A model generated the notes under the pieces. The model did not search any database. It was given only the letters and a program-made list of their open reading frames with translations, and had not been told where the DNA came from. Positions 1-5,912 of a DNA stretch of 9,903 nucleotides are shown piece after piece; within the stretch, counting starts at the first letter, position 1, and each line of letters begins with the position of its first letter. Origin of the DNA: an uncultured bacterium (GTDB lineage Bacteria > Patescibacteriota > Patescibacteriia > Patescibacteriales > UBA12465); NCBI GenBank assembly GCA_937983635.1, contig CALJZR010000029.1, positions 1 through 9,903 of the forward strand, written 5' to 3'. The translations under genes and the position numbers were made by a program.

Positions 1-1
1 G

Positions 2-496
2 AGTGTTCAAGCGCTCAACATGCAGTGGACTCTATTCTTCCGCGAAGGCTTTAAAATGCCAATGTGGAGCTTAGGGCTCATCTTTAGCGGTGTCGCTCTG
101 GCTATCGCTCTAGGCGCCCGTTTAGCGCCCTTAGTGGCCAAGAAACAGGGGCACGAAGGGCAAGGCTTAGCCCTCGCTTTTGTGCTCACCGGCCTAATGA
201 TGATCTTTAGTGGCCAAGTCGCCATCTTCTTACCGGCTCTGCTTTTTTTCCTTATCCATGAACTGGGTCGCGGTCTCTTTGGCCCTTTAAAAAAAGCGGC
301 CATGAACCGCCGCCTCCAGCAAGAAAACCGAGCAACCATGCTCTCTTTAGAATCAATGGGGGTTCACGCCGGGGCTTTTCTAGGGCTCTTAGGAAGCGGC
401 TGGCTTGGTAACCACTATTCTATCAGCTTTGCCTGGACCAGCTCGGGACTCCTCCTCATTCTCCTTGCTCCCTTCATTTGGAAAAAGGGACTATAA
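2..496 (+). CDS. Major facilitator superfamily transporter, C-terminal half (5' end outside window)
   Basis: The reading frame is open to the left edge, so the Met codon at base 20 is probably internal and the gene is cut by the window. About 165 residues remain, with five or so hydrophobic helices separated by short basic loops. The order is an aromatic/basic stretch (NMQWTLFFREGF), a helix pair, a cytoplasmic-type loop with ELGRGLFGP, then the segment NRATMLSLESM followed by two Gly-rich helices and a basic tail (WKKGL). The R-G-x3-P and RATxLS pattern between helices 10 and 11 is typical of drug/H+ antiporter-like MFS proteins (family knowledge). The substrate cannot be told. A hairpin terminator follows the TAA stop directly. 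The gene converges on znuB with a gap of only 47 bases. Family assignment is fairly sure; specificity is unknown. Confidence 0.8.
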   Translation, partial: SVQALNMQWTLFFREGFKMPMWSLGLIFSGVALAIALGARLAPLVAKKQGHEGQGLALAFVLTGLMMIFSGQVAIFLPALLFFLIHELGRGLFGPLKKAAMNRRLQQENRATMLSLESMGVHAGAFLGLLGSGWLGNHYSISFAWTSSGLLLILLAPFIWKKGL

Positions 497-521
497 AAGG
501 AAGCTTGATGCTTCCTTTTTT
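495..521 (+). terminator. Rho-independent terminator after the MFS gene
   Basis: Bases 497-504 (AAGGAAGC) pair with 510-517 (GCTTCCTT) around a five-base loop, and a run of T follows to 521. It begins at the stop codon of the MFS gene. On the other strand the hairpin is followed by only TTTTA, so it may also weakly stop the convergent znu transcript, for which no separate terminator is visible. Confidence 0.8.
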
Positions 522-543
522 GATTAAACAATTTATCTGAATT

Positions 544-1353
544 CTAAGAGCGGAAATGGGAGTAGGTATAGGCACCAAGAAAAAGAAAAAACCCGGCTAA
601 AACAATACTGGCCCCGGCTGGTAAATTAAAATTGAGAGCGGCTAATAATCCTAGCCAAACCGCTGCCAAGGCAAACAAAGCGGCACTAGCCAAAGCCCAG
701 CGAAAATTTTTAGCTCCCTGCAAAGCGGCGGCTGCCGGTAAAATTAAAAGGGCGGAAACCAGCATCACTCCCACTGCCTTCACGGCTACGGCCACCGTCA
801 AAGCACTGAGGACTAACAAGACGCTGTTAAGCCAAGCGACTTTTACCCCCATCGCCCGCGCCGAGACCTCATCAAAGGCTAAAGCGAATAGAGGGCGGTA
901 GTAGTAGACCAGAAAAGCTAGAGTTAATAGAACCAAGAGAACAAGAAAATAGATTTCACTGCTCTTCACCGCTAATAAGCTGCCAAAAAGATAGGAAAAA
1001 AGGTCAACATTAAAACCCTTCGCTAAACTGGCGACTACGACGCCGCCGGCTACACCCACGGCGGAGACTATGCCAATAGCGGCATCACCGTAAATTCGCG
1101 CCCGCTGACTGAGTTTGAAGATAAAAAAAGAAGCCAAAAGAGTCAGAGGCAAGGAAACATAAAAAGGATAGACGCCGAAAAGCAAGCCTAAGGCAACGCC
1201 GCCGAAGCTGACATGAGCCAAGCCGTCGCCGATTAAAGATAATTTACGTAAAACTAAAAACACCCCGAGCACGCCGGCTAAAACTGCAATCAAAGAACCT
1301 GCAATTAAAGCCCGAACTAAGAAAGAATATTGGAAAAAATCTAAAAATTCCAT
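544..1353 (-). CDS. znuB: Zinc/manganese-type ABC transporter permease (ZnuB-like)
   Basis: This 269-residue protein is almost entirely hydrophobic, with about eight or nine membrane helices, the usual size for the ABC-3 (ZnuB/MntB/TroB) permease family. Family hallmarks seen are the N-terminal segment with RALIAGSLIAVLAGVLGVFLV, then SLIGDGLAHVSFGG (residues about 39-52), a Gly/Ala-rich helix near 90-107, the coupling-loop region with EVSARAMGV (about 163-171), and a late helix with VGVMLVSALLILPAAAA. It would form the inner-membrane channel for a divalent metal, with ZnuC as motor and ZnuA as donor. It is the last gene of the four-gene operon and starts four bases after the znuC stop codon. 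No Shine-Dalgarno sequence precedes its ATG, so translation is probably coupled to znuC. Zinc rather than manganese is inferred from the linked Zur-like gene and the His-rich ZnuA loop. Confidence 0.92.
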   Translation of the reverse strand: MEFLDFFQYSFLVRALIAGSLIAVLAGVLGVFLVLRKLSLIGDGLAHVSFGGVALGLLFGVYPFYVSLPLTLLASFFIFKLSQRARIYGDAAIGIVSAVGVAGGVVVASLAKGFNVDLFSYLFGSLLAVKSSEIYFLVLLVLLTLAFLVYYYRPLFALAFDEVSARAMGVKVAWLNSVLLVLSALTVAVAVKAVGVMLVSALLILPAAAALQGAKNFRWALASAALFALAAVWLGLLAALNFNLPAGASIVLAGFFLFLGAYTYSHFRS

Positions 1354-1357
1354 AAGT

Positions 1358-2119
1358 TTAAGACAAGGGGGCTGAATGAGGAGCGTGCTGATGACAGATT
1401 AAGTGCTGAGCAAAATCACCGAAATAAGATTCCATGGCTTGAGAGTGACAAAAATCAGCAAAGGGACCGAAGAAAATTAGTTTAGCGTCTAAATAAAACA
1501 AAGAGCGGGCATAGCGGCCGATATCAGCCGTGTCATGCGTGACCATAATAATCGTTGTTCCCTTCTCCTGATTTATCTTACTCAACAAAGCGAAAAATTT
1601 TTCCCGCACTTGGGGATCTAGGGCGGTAGTCGGTTCATCTAGAATCAAAAGCTGTGGCTCGCGAATTAAAGCGCGGGCCAATAAAACTCGTTGCTGTTGT
1701 CCGCCAGAAAGACGACTAAAAAGCTTGGACTCGGTCTCCGTCATGTCTAAATCTTGTAATAATTGCCGGGCACGCTCTTTAGCTGTCTCTGCCGGAATAT
1801 GAGGCATCCCCGCCAAACCGCTAACTACCACCTCTAAAACACTAGCTGGAAACAATAAGTTATGCTGATGTTTCTGCGGGAGATAGGCAATCTTTGCCCA
1901 CTGGGAAAAACTTTTTAATTCCTGGCCAAAAAGTTCAATCTTGCCGCCATTTAAAGGCGTCAAACCAAGCAAAGCCTTAACTAAACTGCTCTTACCGGCC
2001 CCGTTAGGGCCAGCTAAACCAATATAATCGCCGGCTGACACCGTAAAAGACACGCCTTCCACCACCGGCACTTCATTATAGACAACACATAAATTTTCAA
2101 CCCGGACAATTAGCGACAT
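1358..2119 (-). CDS. znuC: Zinc-type ABC transporter ATP-binding protein (ZnuC-like)
   Basis: This 253-residue ABC ATPase has every expected motif: Walker A GPNGAGKSS (residues 37-45), Q-loop Gln82, signature LSGGQ (137-141), Walker B LLILDEP (157-163) and switch His195 in MVTHD. Length and the C-terminal extension fit metal-uptake ATPases of the ZnuC/MntB/AdcC group. It would sit on the cytoplasmic face of ZnuB and hydrolyse ATP to drive uptake. The last dozen residues carry Cys242, His243, His245 and His248, a possible small metal-binding tail. The ATG overlaps the end of znuA by ten bases in another frame, which suggests coupled translation; no Shine-Dalgarno motif is visible. Substrate is inferred from the operon rather than from the ATPase itself. 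Confidence 0.93.
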   Translation of the reverse strand: MSLIVRVENLCVVYNEVPVVEGVSFTVSAGDYIGLAGPNGAGKSSLVKALLGLTPLNGGKIELFGQELKSFSQWAKIAYLPQKHQHNLLFPASVLEVVVSGLAGMPHIPAETAKERARQLLQDLDMTETESKLFSRLSGGQQQRVLLARALIREPQLLILDEPTTALDPQVREKFFALLSKINQEKGTTIIMVTHDTADIGRYARSLFYLDAKLIFFGPFADFCHSQAMESYFGDFAQHLICHQHAPHSAPLS

Positions 2120-3111
2120 AGAAGACCGGTGCTGAGTTGTTTTAAATTAGACTGCATGATATCGAGATAAGATAAACCGTCTTTTAAATCATCTTTACTT
2201 AAATTATGAGCGGAATTAAGTAATAATATTTTTACCCCATTTTCTTGAGCCAGAGCCTCGGCCAACTGCGGATTTTCCAATTCTTCTGCAAAAATATATT
2301 TTACCCCCGTAGTTTTGATTAAATCACTTAAAGCTTGAAGTTGCTGAGGACTGCTTTCGGCGTCCGGAGAAAAACCTTGCGCCGCTTCATATTGCAGATT
2401 ATAGCGGTTAGCTAAATAGCCAAAAGCATAATGGCCGGCAAAGATAAAATTATTCTGTTTGCAAGAGGTGAGCGTTTGTCGATAATCTTCATCTAATTGA
2501 TCTAAGCGATGTTGATAAGCTTCCAGGCGTTGATTATAATAAGCTTTTCCCGCTGGATCTAGCTCGGCCATGGCTTTAGCTAAACGACCGGCGGCCTTAG
2601 ACATAACCATCGGATCAAGCCAAATGTGAGGATCGAGACCGGAGTGTTCATGCTCTTCGCCCCCTTCTTCGTGTTCATGCTCTTCACCTTTTAATACAGC
2701 CAAGTCTTGGCCAATCACTAAGCTGGCAGGAGCGCTGCCGTCTAAGCCGTCAAGAATATCTTGCGCCCAAGGCTCCATATAATCACCGGTATAAACGAAA
2801 AGATTGGTCTTGCTTAAAGCAATCATATCACTCGGCGTCGGCTCAAAAGCATGCGCCTCTACTCCCGGCGGTAAAAGTAATTTTGCTTCCACTCTGTCAC
2901 CGCCGATTTCTCGGCTTAAGTCGTACCAAGGAAAAAGGCTACTTACGACGCTAATTTTAGCTGAGGGTGCGGAAGTATCAAGGGCAGCTTCACTTTCGAT
3001 GCCAGTATCGATCTCCTCGGTCTTCTGAGGCTGCCAATTAGCGGCCGCCAACCAAGCGGCAAAGGCGACAATGAGAACAAAAATTCCCATAAAAATAAAA
3101 CGTTTGGGCAT
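2110..3111 (-). CDS. znuA: Zinc-type ABC transporter substrate-binding protein (ZnuA-like)
   Basis: This 333-residue cluster A-I (ZnuA/TroA) binding protein starts with a hydrophobic export segment (about residues 5-24). There is no lipobox cysteine; an Ala-Ala-Ala before Asn25 could be a signal peptidase I site, or the helix may stay as an anchor. An acidic linker follows (about 31-48), then the binding fold. Likely metal ligands are His87 (VEAHAFEP), His162 (LDPHIWLDP) and His227 (FAGHYAFGY). The fourth is less clear: His302 in SAHNLS stands where an acidic residue is often found. Before His162 lies a charged His-rich loop (residues 143-156, two copies of EEHEH), typical of zinc-binding members. 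Its stop overlaps znuC. The AT-rich 24-base gap to the upstream regulator gene has no promoter or terminator, so all four genes are probably one transcript. Confidence 0.93.
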   Translation of the reverse strand: MPKRFIFMGIFVLIVAFAAWLAAANWQPQKTEEIDTGIESEAALDTSAPSAKISVVSSLFPWYDLSREIGGDRVEAKLLLPPGVEAHAFEPTPSDMIALSKTNLFVYTGDYMEPWAQDILDGLDGSAPASLVIGQDLAVLKGEEHEHEEGGEEHEHSGLDPHIWLDPMVMSKAAGRLAKAMAELDPAGKAYYNQRLEAYQHRLDQLDEDYRQTLTSCKQNNFIFAGHYAFGYLANRYNLQYEAAQGFSPDAESSPQQLQALSDLIKTTGVKYIFAEELENPQLAEALAQENGVKILLLNSAHNLSKDDLKDGLSYLDIMQSNLKQLSTGLLCR

Positions 3112-3135
3112 ATGTTTAAAAATTAATAATTAAAA

Positions 3136-3573
3136 TTATTTTGCAGACGCTAAGCATTTCTTGCAAAGGCCGTAAAACTCCAAAACGTGGCGCTGAACTT
3201 TAAAACCGGTGCTAGCGGCAATCTGCTCTTCCTCTTGGCGGAGACGATTACAAAAATGAACAGATTCAATTTTCTTGCAAGCAGTACAAACGAGATGGTG
3301 ATGGTGATGAAGATTTAGATGATATAAGCGCTCATCGCCATCTAAGCGCAAAACCTCCAAGACCCCACTCTTTTCTAAAAAAGCCAAGGATCGATAGACC
3401 GTCGCCCGATTAAGACCGGCTTTTTTTAACGATGGCGCCTGCAAAATATCCAAAGCCCGCAAGGGGCGCGAGCTAGCGGCGAGAACAGACAAAACCAACT
3501 CGCGGCCGCCGGATAAGCGGCAGCCCTGAGCTTGGAGACTTTTAATTAAAGCGGCTAATTCTTGTTTAGACAT
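3136..3573 (-). CDS. zur: Fur-family metal-responsive repressor, Zur-like
   Basis: This 145-residue protein has normal Fur-family length. The N-terminal winged helix includes the recognition region GLNRATVYRSLAFLEKSGV (about residues 53-71). The C-terminal half has the metal-rich dimerisation domain: His85, a run of five His (89-93), the Cys96/Cys99 and Cys137/Cys140 pairs that form the structural zinc site in this family, and His107, Cys108, His129 and Glu132 as candidate sensing ligands. It is the first gene of the operon with znuA, znuC and znuB, so zinc sensing is the best inference; iron or manganese is possible. A consensus-like promoter and a palindrome covering the likely transcription start lie directly upstream, which implies autoregulation. 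The leader would be only about 15 bases and has no Shine-Dalgarno motif. Confidence 0.88.
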   Translation of the reverse strand: MSKQELAALIKSLQAQGCRLSGGRELVLSVLAASSRPLRALDILQAPSLKKAGLNRATVYRSLAFLEKSGVLEVLRLDGDERLYHLNLHHHHHLVCTACKKIESVHFCNRLRQEEEQIAASTGFKVQRHVLEFYGLCKKCLASAK

Positions 3574-3576
3574 ATT

Positions 3577-3591
3577 TGCGACTCAGTCGCA
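3577..3591. promoter_or_regulatory. Putative Zur/Fur operator, perfect 7-1-7 inverted repeat
   Basis: TGCGACT-C-AGTCGCA is a perfect 15-base palindrome with seven-base arms and a one-base centre. With one mismatch pair it extends to 3573-3595. The 7-1-7 form is the classic Fur-family box layout. It lies between the -10 element and the start codon of the Zur-like gene, over the expected transcription start, so bound repressor would block transcription of regulator and znuACB together. No second copy was seen in the window. Confidence 0.75.
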
Positions 3592-3594
3592 TAT

Positions 3595-3623
3595 ACTATA
3601 GCATCACCCCTTCTCCCTGTCAA
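3595..3623 (-). promoter_or_regulatory. Promoter of the zur-znuACB operon
   Basis: Read on the minus strand: TTGACA (3618-3623), a 17-base spacer, and TATAGT (3595-3600) with a TGC extension just upstream. This is close to the sigma-70 consensus including an extended -10. The start would fall near 3588, inside the palindromic operator. Confidence 0.85.
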
Positions 3624-3630
3624 ACAGCCA

Positions 3631-3664
3631 TAAAAAAACACGGCAAGCTCAAAGCCTGCCGTGT
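3631..3664 (-). terminator. Rho-independent terminator after the first small membrane protein gene
   Basis: Bases 3638-3645 (ACACGGCA) pair with 3657-3664 (TGCCGTGT). An A-run at 3632-3638 becomes the T-tract on the minus strand. It ends the 3692-4126 transcript and lies only a few bases upstream of the -35 box of the zur operon, insulating it. Confidence 0.85.
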
Positions 3665-3691
3665 AAGAACAATGTAAAAACAATCTCTTTT

Positions 3692-4126
3692 TTAATACTG
3701 CTCACTGGCGAGATAGGCATTTTCACGCCAATAGGAACTAAGCATTGTTAAAAACAAGAAAATGAATATTGACCAGAAACCGGCGAACATCCACGGACCA
3801 CTTAAGCAATAATAAACCCAGATATCTTTACCTAGAATAAGCGGGATAATGTTAATTATTCGCGCGAAGATATTTAATCCCCAGGCACAGAAAACTAACA
3901 AATGAGCGAATTCTAAATAACCGAGCAATCTCAAGCCCAGAGGATCATAATAGCCGTCATGAAAGAAATAATAAGCCAGAAAACTGACGACCATCACCAC
4001 CAAAGACCAATAAAGAGCCGGCGTAAAATATGGTAGCCACTGACTTAAAGAAAAATGAATTGCCATCCAGGCAGCATAGCCCAAGCCCAGGGTAATGCCA
4101 GCGCCATAAAATCTTTTTGCAAACAT
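3692..4126 (-). CDS. Small four-helix membrane protein, paralog 1 (function unknown)
   Basis: I do not recognise this 144-residue protein. It has four likely membrane helices (about residues 7-27, 36-55, 68-96 and 111-132), short loops and a short polar tail (ENAYLASEQY). Its C-terminal half resembles the next upstream gene (4275-4733). The shared pattern is I-N-x2-P-L-x2-G-x-D-x-W-V, then about five residues, G-P-x-M, and Y-W-x-E after the last helix, in the same order and nearly ungapped. The two therefore look like an old tandem duplication. It has its own promoter and terminator. It is the only gene in the window with a full Shine-Dalgarno sequence (AAGGAGG, four bases before ATG), suggesting strong translation. 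Being coding is well supported; no function is claimed. Confidence 0.8.
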   Translation of the reverse strand: MFAKRFYGAGITLGLGYAAWMAIHFSLSQWLPYFTPALYWSLVVMVVSFLAYYFFHDGYYDPLGLRLLGYLEFAHLLVFCAWGLNIFARIINIIPLILGKDIWVYYCLSGPWMFAGFWSIFIFLFLTMLSSYWRENAYLASEQY

Positions 4127-4130
4127 GAGA

Positions 4131-4137
4131 CCTCCTT
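4131..4137 (-). promoter_or_regulatory. Strong Shine-Dalgarno sequence for paralog 1
   Basis: On the minus strand this reads AAGGAGG, four bases before the ATG at 4124-4126. It fixes that start codon. No comparable motif stands before any other start codon in the window. Confidence 0.85.
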
Positions 4138-4187
4138 GCCGCTAATACGGCTTCTAATGAATTTAGATTTAAGTGAACAATAATTAG

Positions 4188-4216
4188 ATTTCAGCAATAA
4201 AAAAAGAGAAAGTCAA
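4188..4216 (-). promoter_or_regulatory. Promoter of paralog 1
   Basis: On the minus strand: TTGACT (4211-4216), a T-rich 17-base spacer, and TGAAAT (4188-4193). The -10 is only a partial sigma-70 match, but the same pair of hexamers with the same spacing and a similar T-rich spacer precedes the neighbouring paralog at 4772-4800. That match supports both. Confidence 0.6.
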
Positions 4217-4222
4217 GATAAT

Positions 4223-4253
4223 AAAAATCCCGGTAGCGCTAAGCTTGCCGGGA
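4223..4253 (-). terminator. Rho-independent terminator after paralog 2
   Basis: Bases 4228-4233 (TCCCGG) pair with 4248-4253 (CCGGGA), with partial pairing inside the loop. The A-run at 4223-4227 gives the T-tract on the minus strand. It lies six bases from the -35 element of paralog 1, so the two paralogs are separate transcription units. Confidence 0.75.
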
Positions 4254-4274
4254 AATCTAAAAAGGACAATTAAA

Positions 4275-4733
4275 CTAATAGCCAATGGTATCTTCAACCA
4301 TACCTTCCTCCCTATTTTCCGATATTTTGATTTCGCTCCAATAGACAGCAAGGAGTAAAGAGAAAAACGCGGGGATAAACGCTAAGCCCGCTAACCACAT
4401 ATATGGTCCGGGGAAAATTTTACCCACCCAAGGATCATAACCAAAAAATAAGGGGAAAGTGTTTATCAGCATCAGTAAGACGTTGCCGACGCAAACTAGG
4501 AAGATGAGCAGGTACGCAATGAATAGCAGCTGTAAAAGAGAGATGGCGTGATTATCTGCCTTGGTGTTTTTGAACAGCAGATAAATTAACCAGGAAAATG
4601 CGACTGAGGCTACTAAATAAGTGGCGATAAGCTGCAGCCAAGGACTGCCAGCAAACTCTAAGCGCAAATTTATGGTAATTAGCGCTGTGACCCAAATTAA
4701 TAGGATCGTGTAAATAATTTTTTTAAAGATCAT
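4275..4733 (-). CDS. Small four-helix membrane protein, paralog 2 (function unknown)
   Basis: I do not recognise this 152-residue protein. It has four likely membrane helices (about residues 5-25, 33-54, 66-90 and 110-131) and an acidic tail (SENREEGMVEDTIGY). It shares size, helix layout and the pattern I-N-x2-P-L-x2-G-x-D-x-W-V...G-P-x-M...Y-W-x-E with the 3692-4126 product, so the two are diverged tandem paralogs. The frame is open upstream to a TTG at 4788-4790, but I chose the ATG at 4731-4733. That gives a length and N-terminus (short basic start, then helix 1) like the paralog, and the likely promoter's -10 (4772-4777) lies downstream of the TTG. No Shine-Dalgarno motif is seen. The divergent neighbour is a PAS-histidine kinase; a functional link is only a guess. 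Confidence 0.75.
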   Translation of the reverse strand: MIFKKIIYTILLIWVTALITINLRLEFAGSPWLQLIATYLVASVAFSWLIYLLFKNTKADNHAISLLQLLFIAYLLIFLVCVGNVLLMLINTFPLFFGYDPWVGKIFPGPYMWLAGLAFIPAFFSLLLAVYWSEIKISENREEGMVEDTIGY

Positions 4734-4771
4734 GACGACTTTGTTTTTGGTGGTTACTATTTGATAAACAT

Positions 4772-4800
4772 ATTTCACAACAAAAAACAAACAAAGTCAA
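4772..4800 (-). promoter_or_regulatory. Promoter of paralog 2
   Basis: On the minus strand: TTGACT (4795-4800), a T-rich 17-base spacer, and TGAAAT (4772-4777). Hexamers and spacing are identical to those before paralog 1, and the spacers share a T-run ending in TTG. The start would fall near 4765, about 30 bases before the chosen ATG. Confidence 0.6.
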
Positions 4801-4858
4801 GAAAAATTTGGTTAATAGCAATATTTTCTCTAAAAATAGAGTAAATAATAGCTTTATA

Positions 4859-4887
4859 TTGACTAATATTAATAAATATGATATATT
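4859..4887 (+). promoter_or_regulatory. Promoter of the PAS-histidine kinase gene
   Basis: TTGACT (4859-4864), a 17-base AT-rich spacer, and TATATT (4882-4887) with TGA directly before it (extended -10). The start would be near 4894, giving a leader of under 30 bases without a Shine-Dalgarno motif. It is divergent from the paralog 2 promoter about 60 bases away. Confidence 0.75.
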
Positions 4888-4921
4888 CTTTCTCTAAACT
4901 CGTACACTAAAACTCTATAAG

Positions 4922-5899
4922 ATGGAAAAACTGGAATTTCTAAAAAGCCTCTACGAGGCTTCGGCTGAAGGTATTATTATTATCGATACCCAGGCCAAAA
5001 TCCTCTGGACGAACAAAATTGTCCGTAATTTTGCCCAGGCGGAACTTGAAGGGCAAAATGCCCTTACCCTACTCAACCCGGCAGAAATGTCGTGGCCCCC
5101 GGTTATAAACCAGGCAGTACGCCGTATTTTCCAAGGCTCGACGATTGAATACATCGTCACCCCAATTCCGGAAACCGACTGCTACATCGCCTCCATCCGT
5201 AACCTTGATGATGCCAACGGCATCAAAAAAGAAATGGAAGTAGAACTAGAAAAAGTCATGGGGCAATTTATACATGACATTTTCACGCCCTTAAACGGCA
5301 TTATCGGCTATCTGCAAATTATTGGAGAAGATCTTGAGCCTGGGGATGAAAAAATAGAATTTGTAGAAATCGCTCTACGCTCGGCTAACACCATGCTGAA
5401 AGGTCGGAATAATTTTCTGGCAGTCAGCCGAATCGCTAAGGGAAATTACCAAATCGATCTTCAGAAAATCAACCTCTTTGAGTTTATCAAGAGGAACAAG
5501 GAGATTTTCGAAGCCGGCAGCAGTATAAAAATACTACAAAGACCCATTATCGATGCTGACTTCGAAATTATTGCCAATGAAGATTTACTGGAAATTGCCT
5601 TGGGTAATTTGCTAAAAAATGCCGCCGAAGCAATGCAGGAACAAGGATTTCAAAACGAGAAAATAACTATCCATTTTGGCAAAAACAAAAATGGCTTAGT
5701 AGAAATCTCGGTCGTAAATCCTGGCACCATTTCCGAAGATATAGTTAAGAAACTTTTCACAGAAAGTTTTTCAACTAAAAAAAATGGCAATGGCCTGGGC
5801 ACCAGAGCCATACGTTTAATAACGGAGGCCCACGGCGGCGAAATCACCGTTAAAAAATTAGACGGGATGGTTGAAATAAAAATCACCTTCCCTGGCTAA
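4922..5899 (+). CDS. Soluble PAS-domain sensor histidine kinase
   Basis: This 325-residue protein has no membrane segment or signal peptide, so it should be cytosolic. Domains in order are a PAS-type sensor (about residues 5-95, with ASAEGIIIIDTQAKILWTN), a dimerisation/phosphoacceptor helix with His118 in FIHDIFTPLNGIIGY, and a HATPase_c domain. The latter has the N-box NLLKNAAEAM (229-238, Asn233), a G1 region VVNPGTI with Asn266 where Asp is usual, and FSTKKNGNGLG (283-293) as the G2 lid. The V-x-N-P-G with FSTKxxGxGLGT form recurs in a known subgroup of PAS kinases, so the Asn need not mean loss of activity. The ligand of the PAS domain is unknown. No response regulator is adjacent, so this is an orphan kinase. 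It has its own promoter and a strong terminator, and is divergent from the membrane protein paralogs. Confidence 0.88.
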   Translation: MEKLEFLKSLYEASAEGIIIIDTQAKILWTNKIVRNFAQAELEGQNALTLLNPAEMSWPPVINQAVRRIFQGSTIEYIVTPIPETDCYIASIRNLDDANGIKKEMEVELEKVMGQFIHDIFTPLNGIIGYLQIIGEDLEPGDEKIEFVEIALRSANTMLKGRNNFLAVSRIAKGNYQIDLQKINLFEFIKRNKEIFEAGSSIKILQRPIIDADFEIIANEDLLEIALGNLLKNAAEAMQEQGFQNEKITIHFGKNKNGLVEISVVNPGTISEDIVKKLFTESFSTKKNGNGLGTRAIRLITEAHGGEITVKKLDGMVEIKITFPG

Positions 5900-5912
5900 A
5901 CACGCTCTTTAC

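Noticed and set aside
7..339. Minus-strand frame opposite the MFS gene
   Set aside because: Basic, Pro/Arg-rich composition typical of an antisense shadow; the plus-strand frame has clear MFS motifs.
632..901. Plus-strand reading frame rich in Ala, Lys and Thr
   Set aside because: It lies wholly within znuB on the other strand. Its odd composition is what the antisense of a Leu/Ala/Gly-rich membrane protein gives, and it has no promoter or family match.
3638..3664. Inverted repeat considered as a second operator near zur
   Set aside because: GC-rich stem followed by a minus-strand T-run is a terminator; its sequence is unlike the 7-1-7 box.
4734..4790. TTG start that would lengthen paralog 2 by 19 residues
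   Set aside because: The likely promoter -10 (4772-4777) lies inside this stretch, and the ATG at 4731-4733 gives an N-terminus like that of paralog 1.
4801..4858. AT-rich gap considered as a replication origin or riboswitch
   Set aside because: No DnaA-box cluster, iterons or conserved aptamer pattern seen; promoters explain most of the gap.
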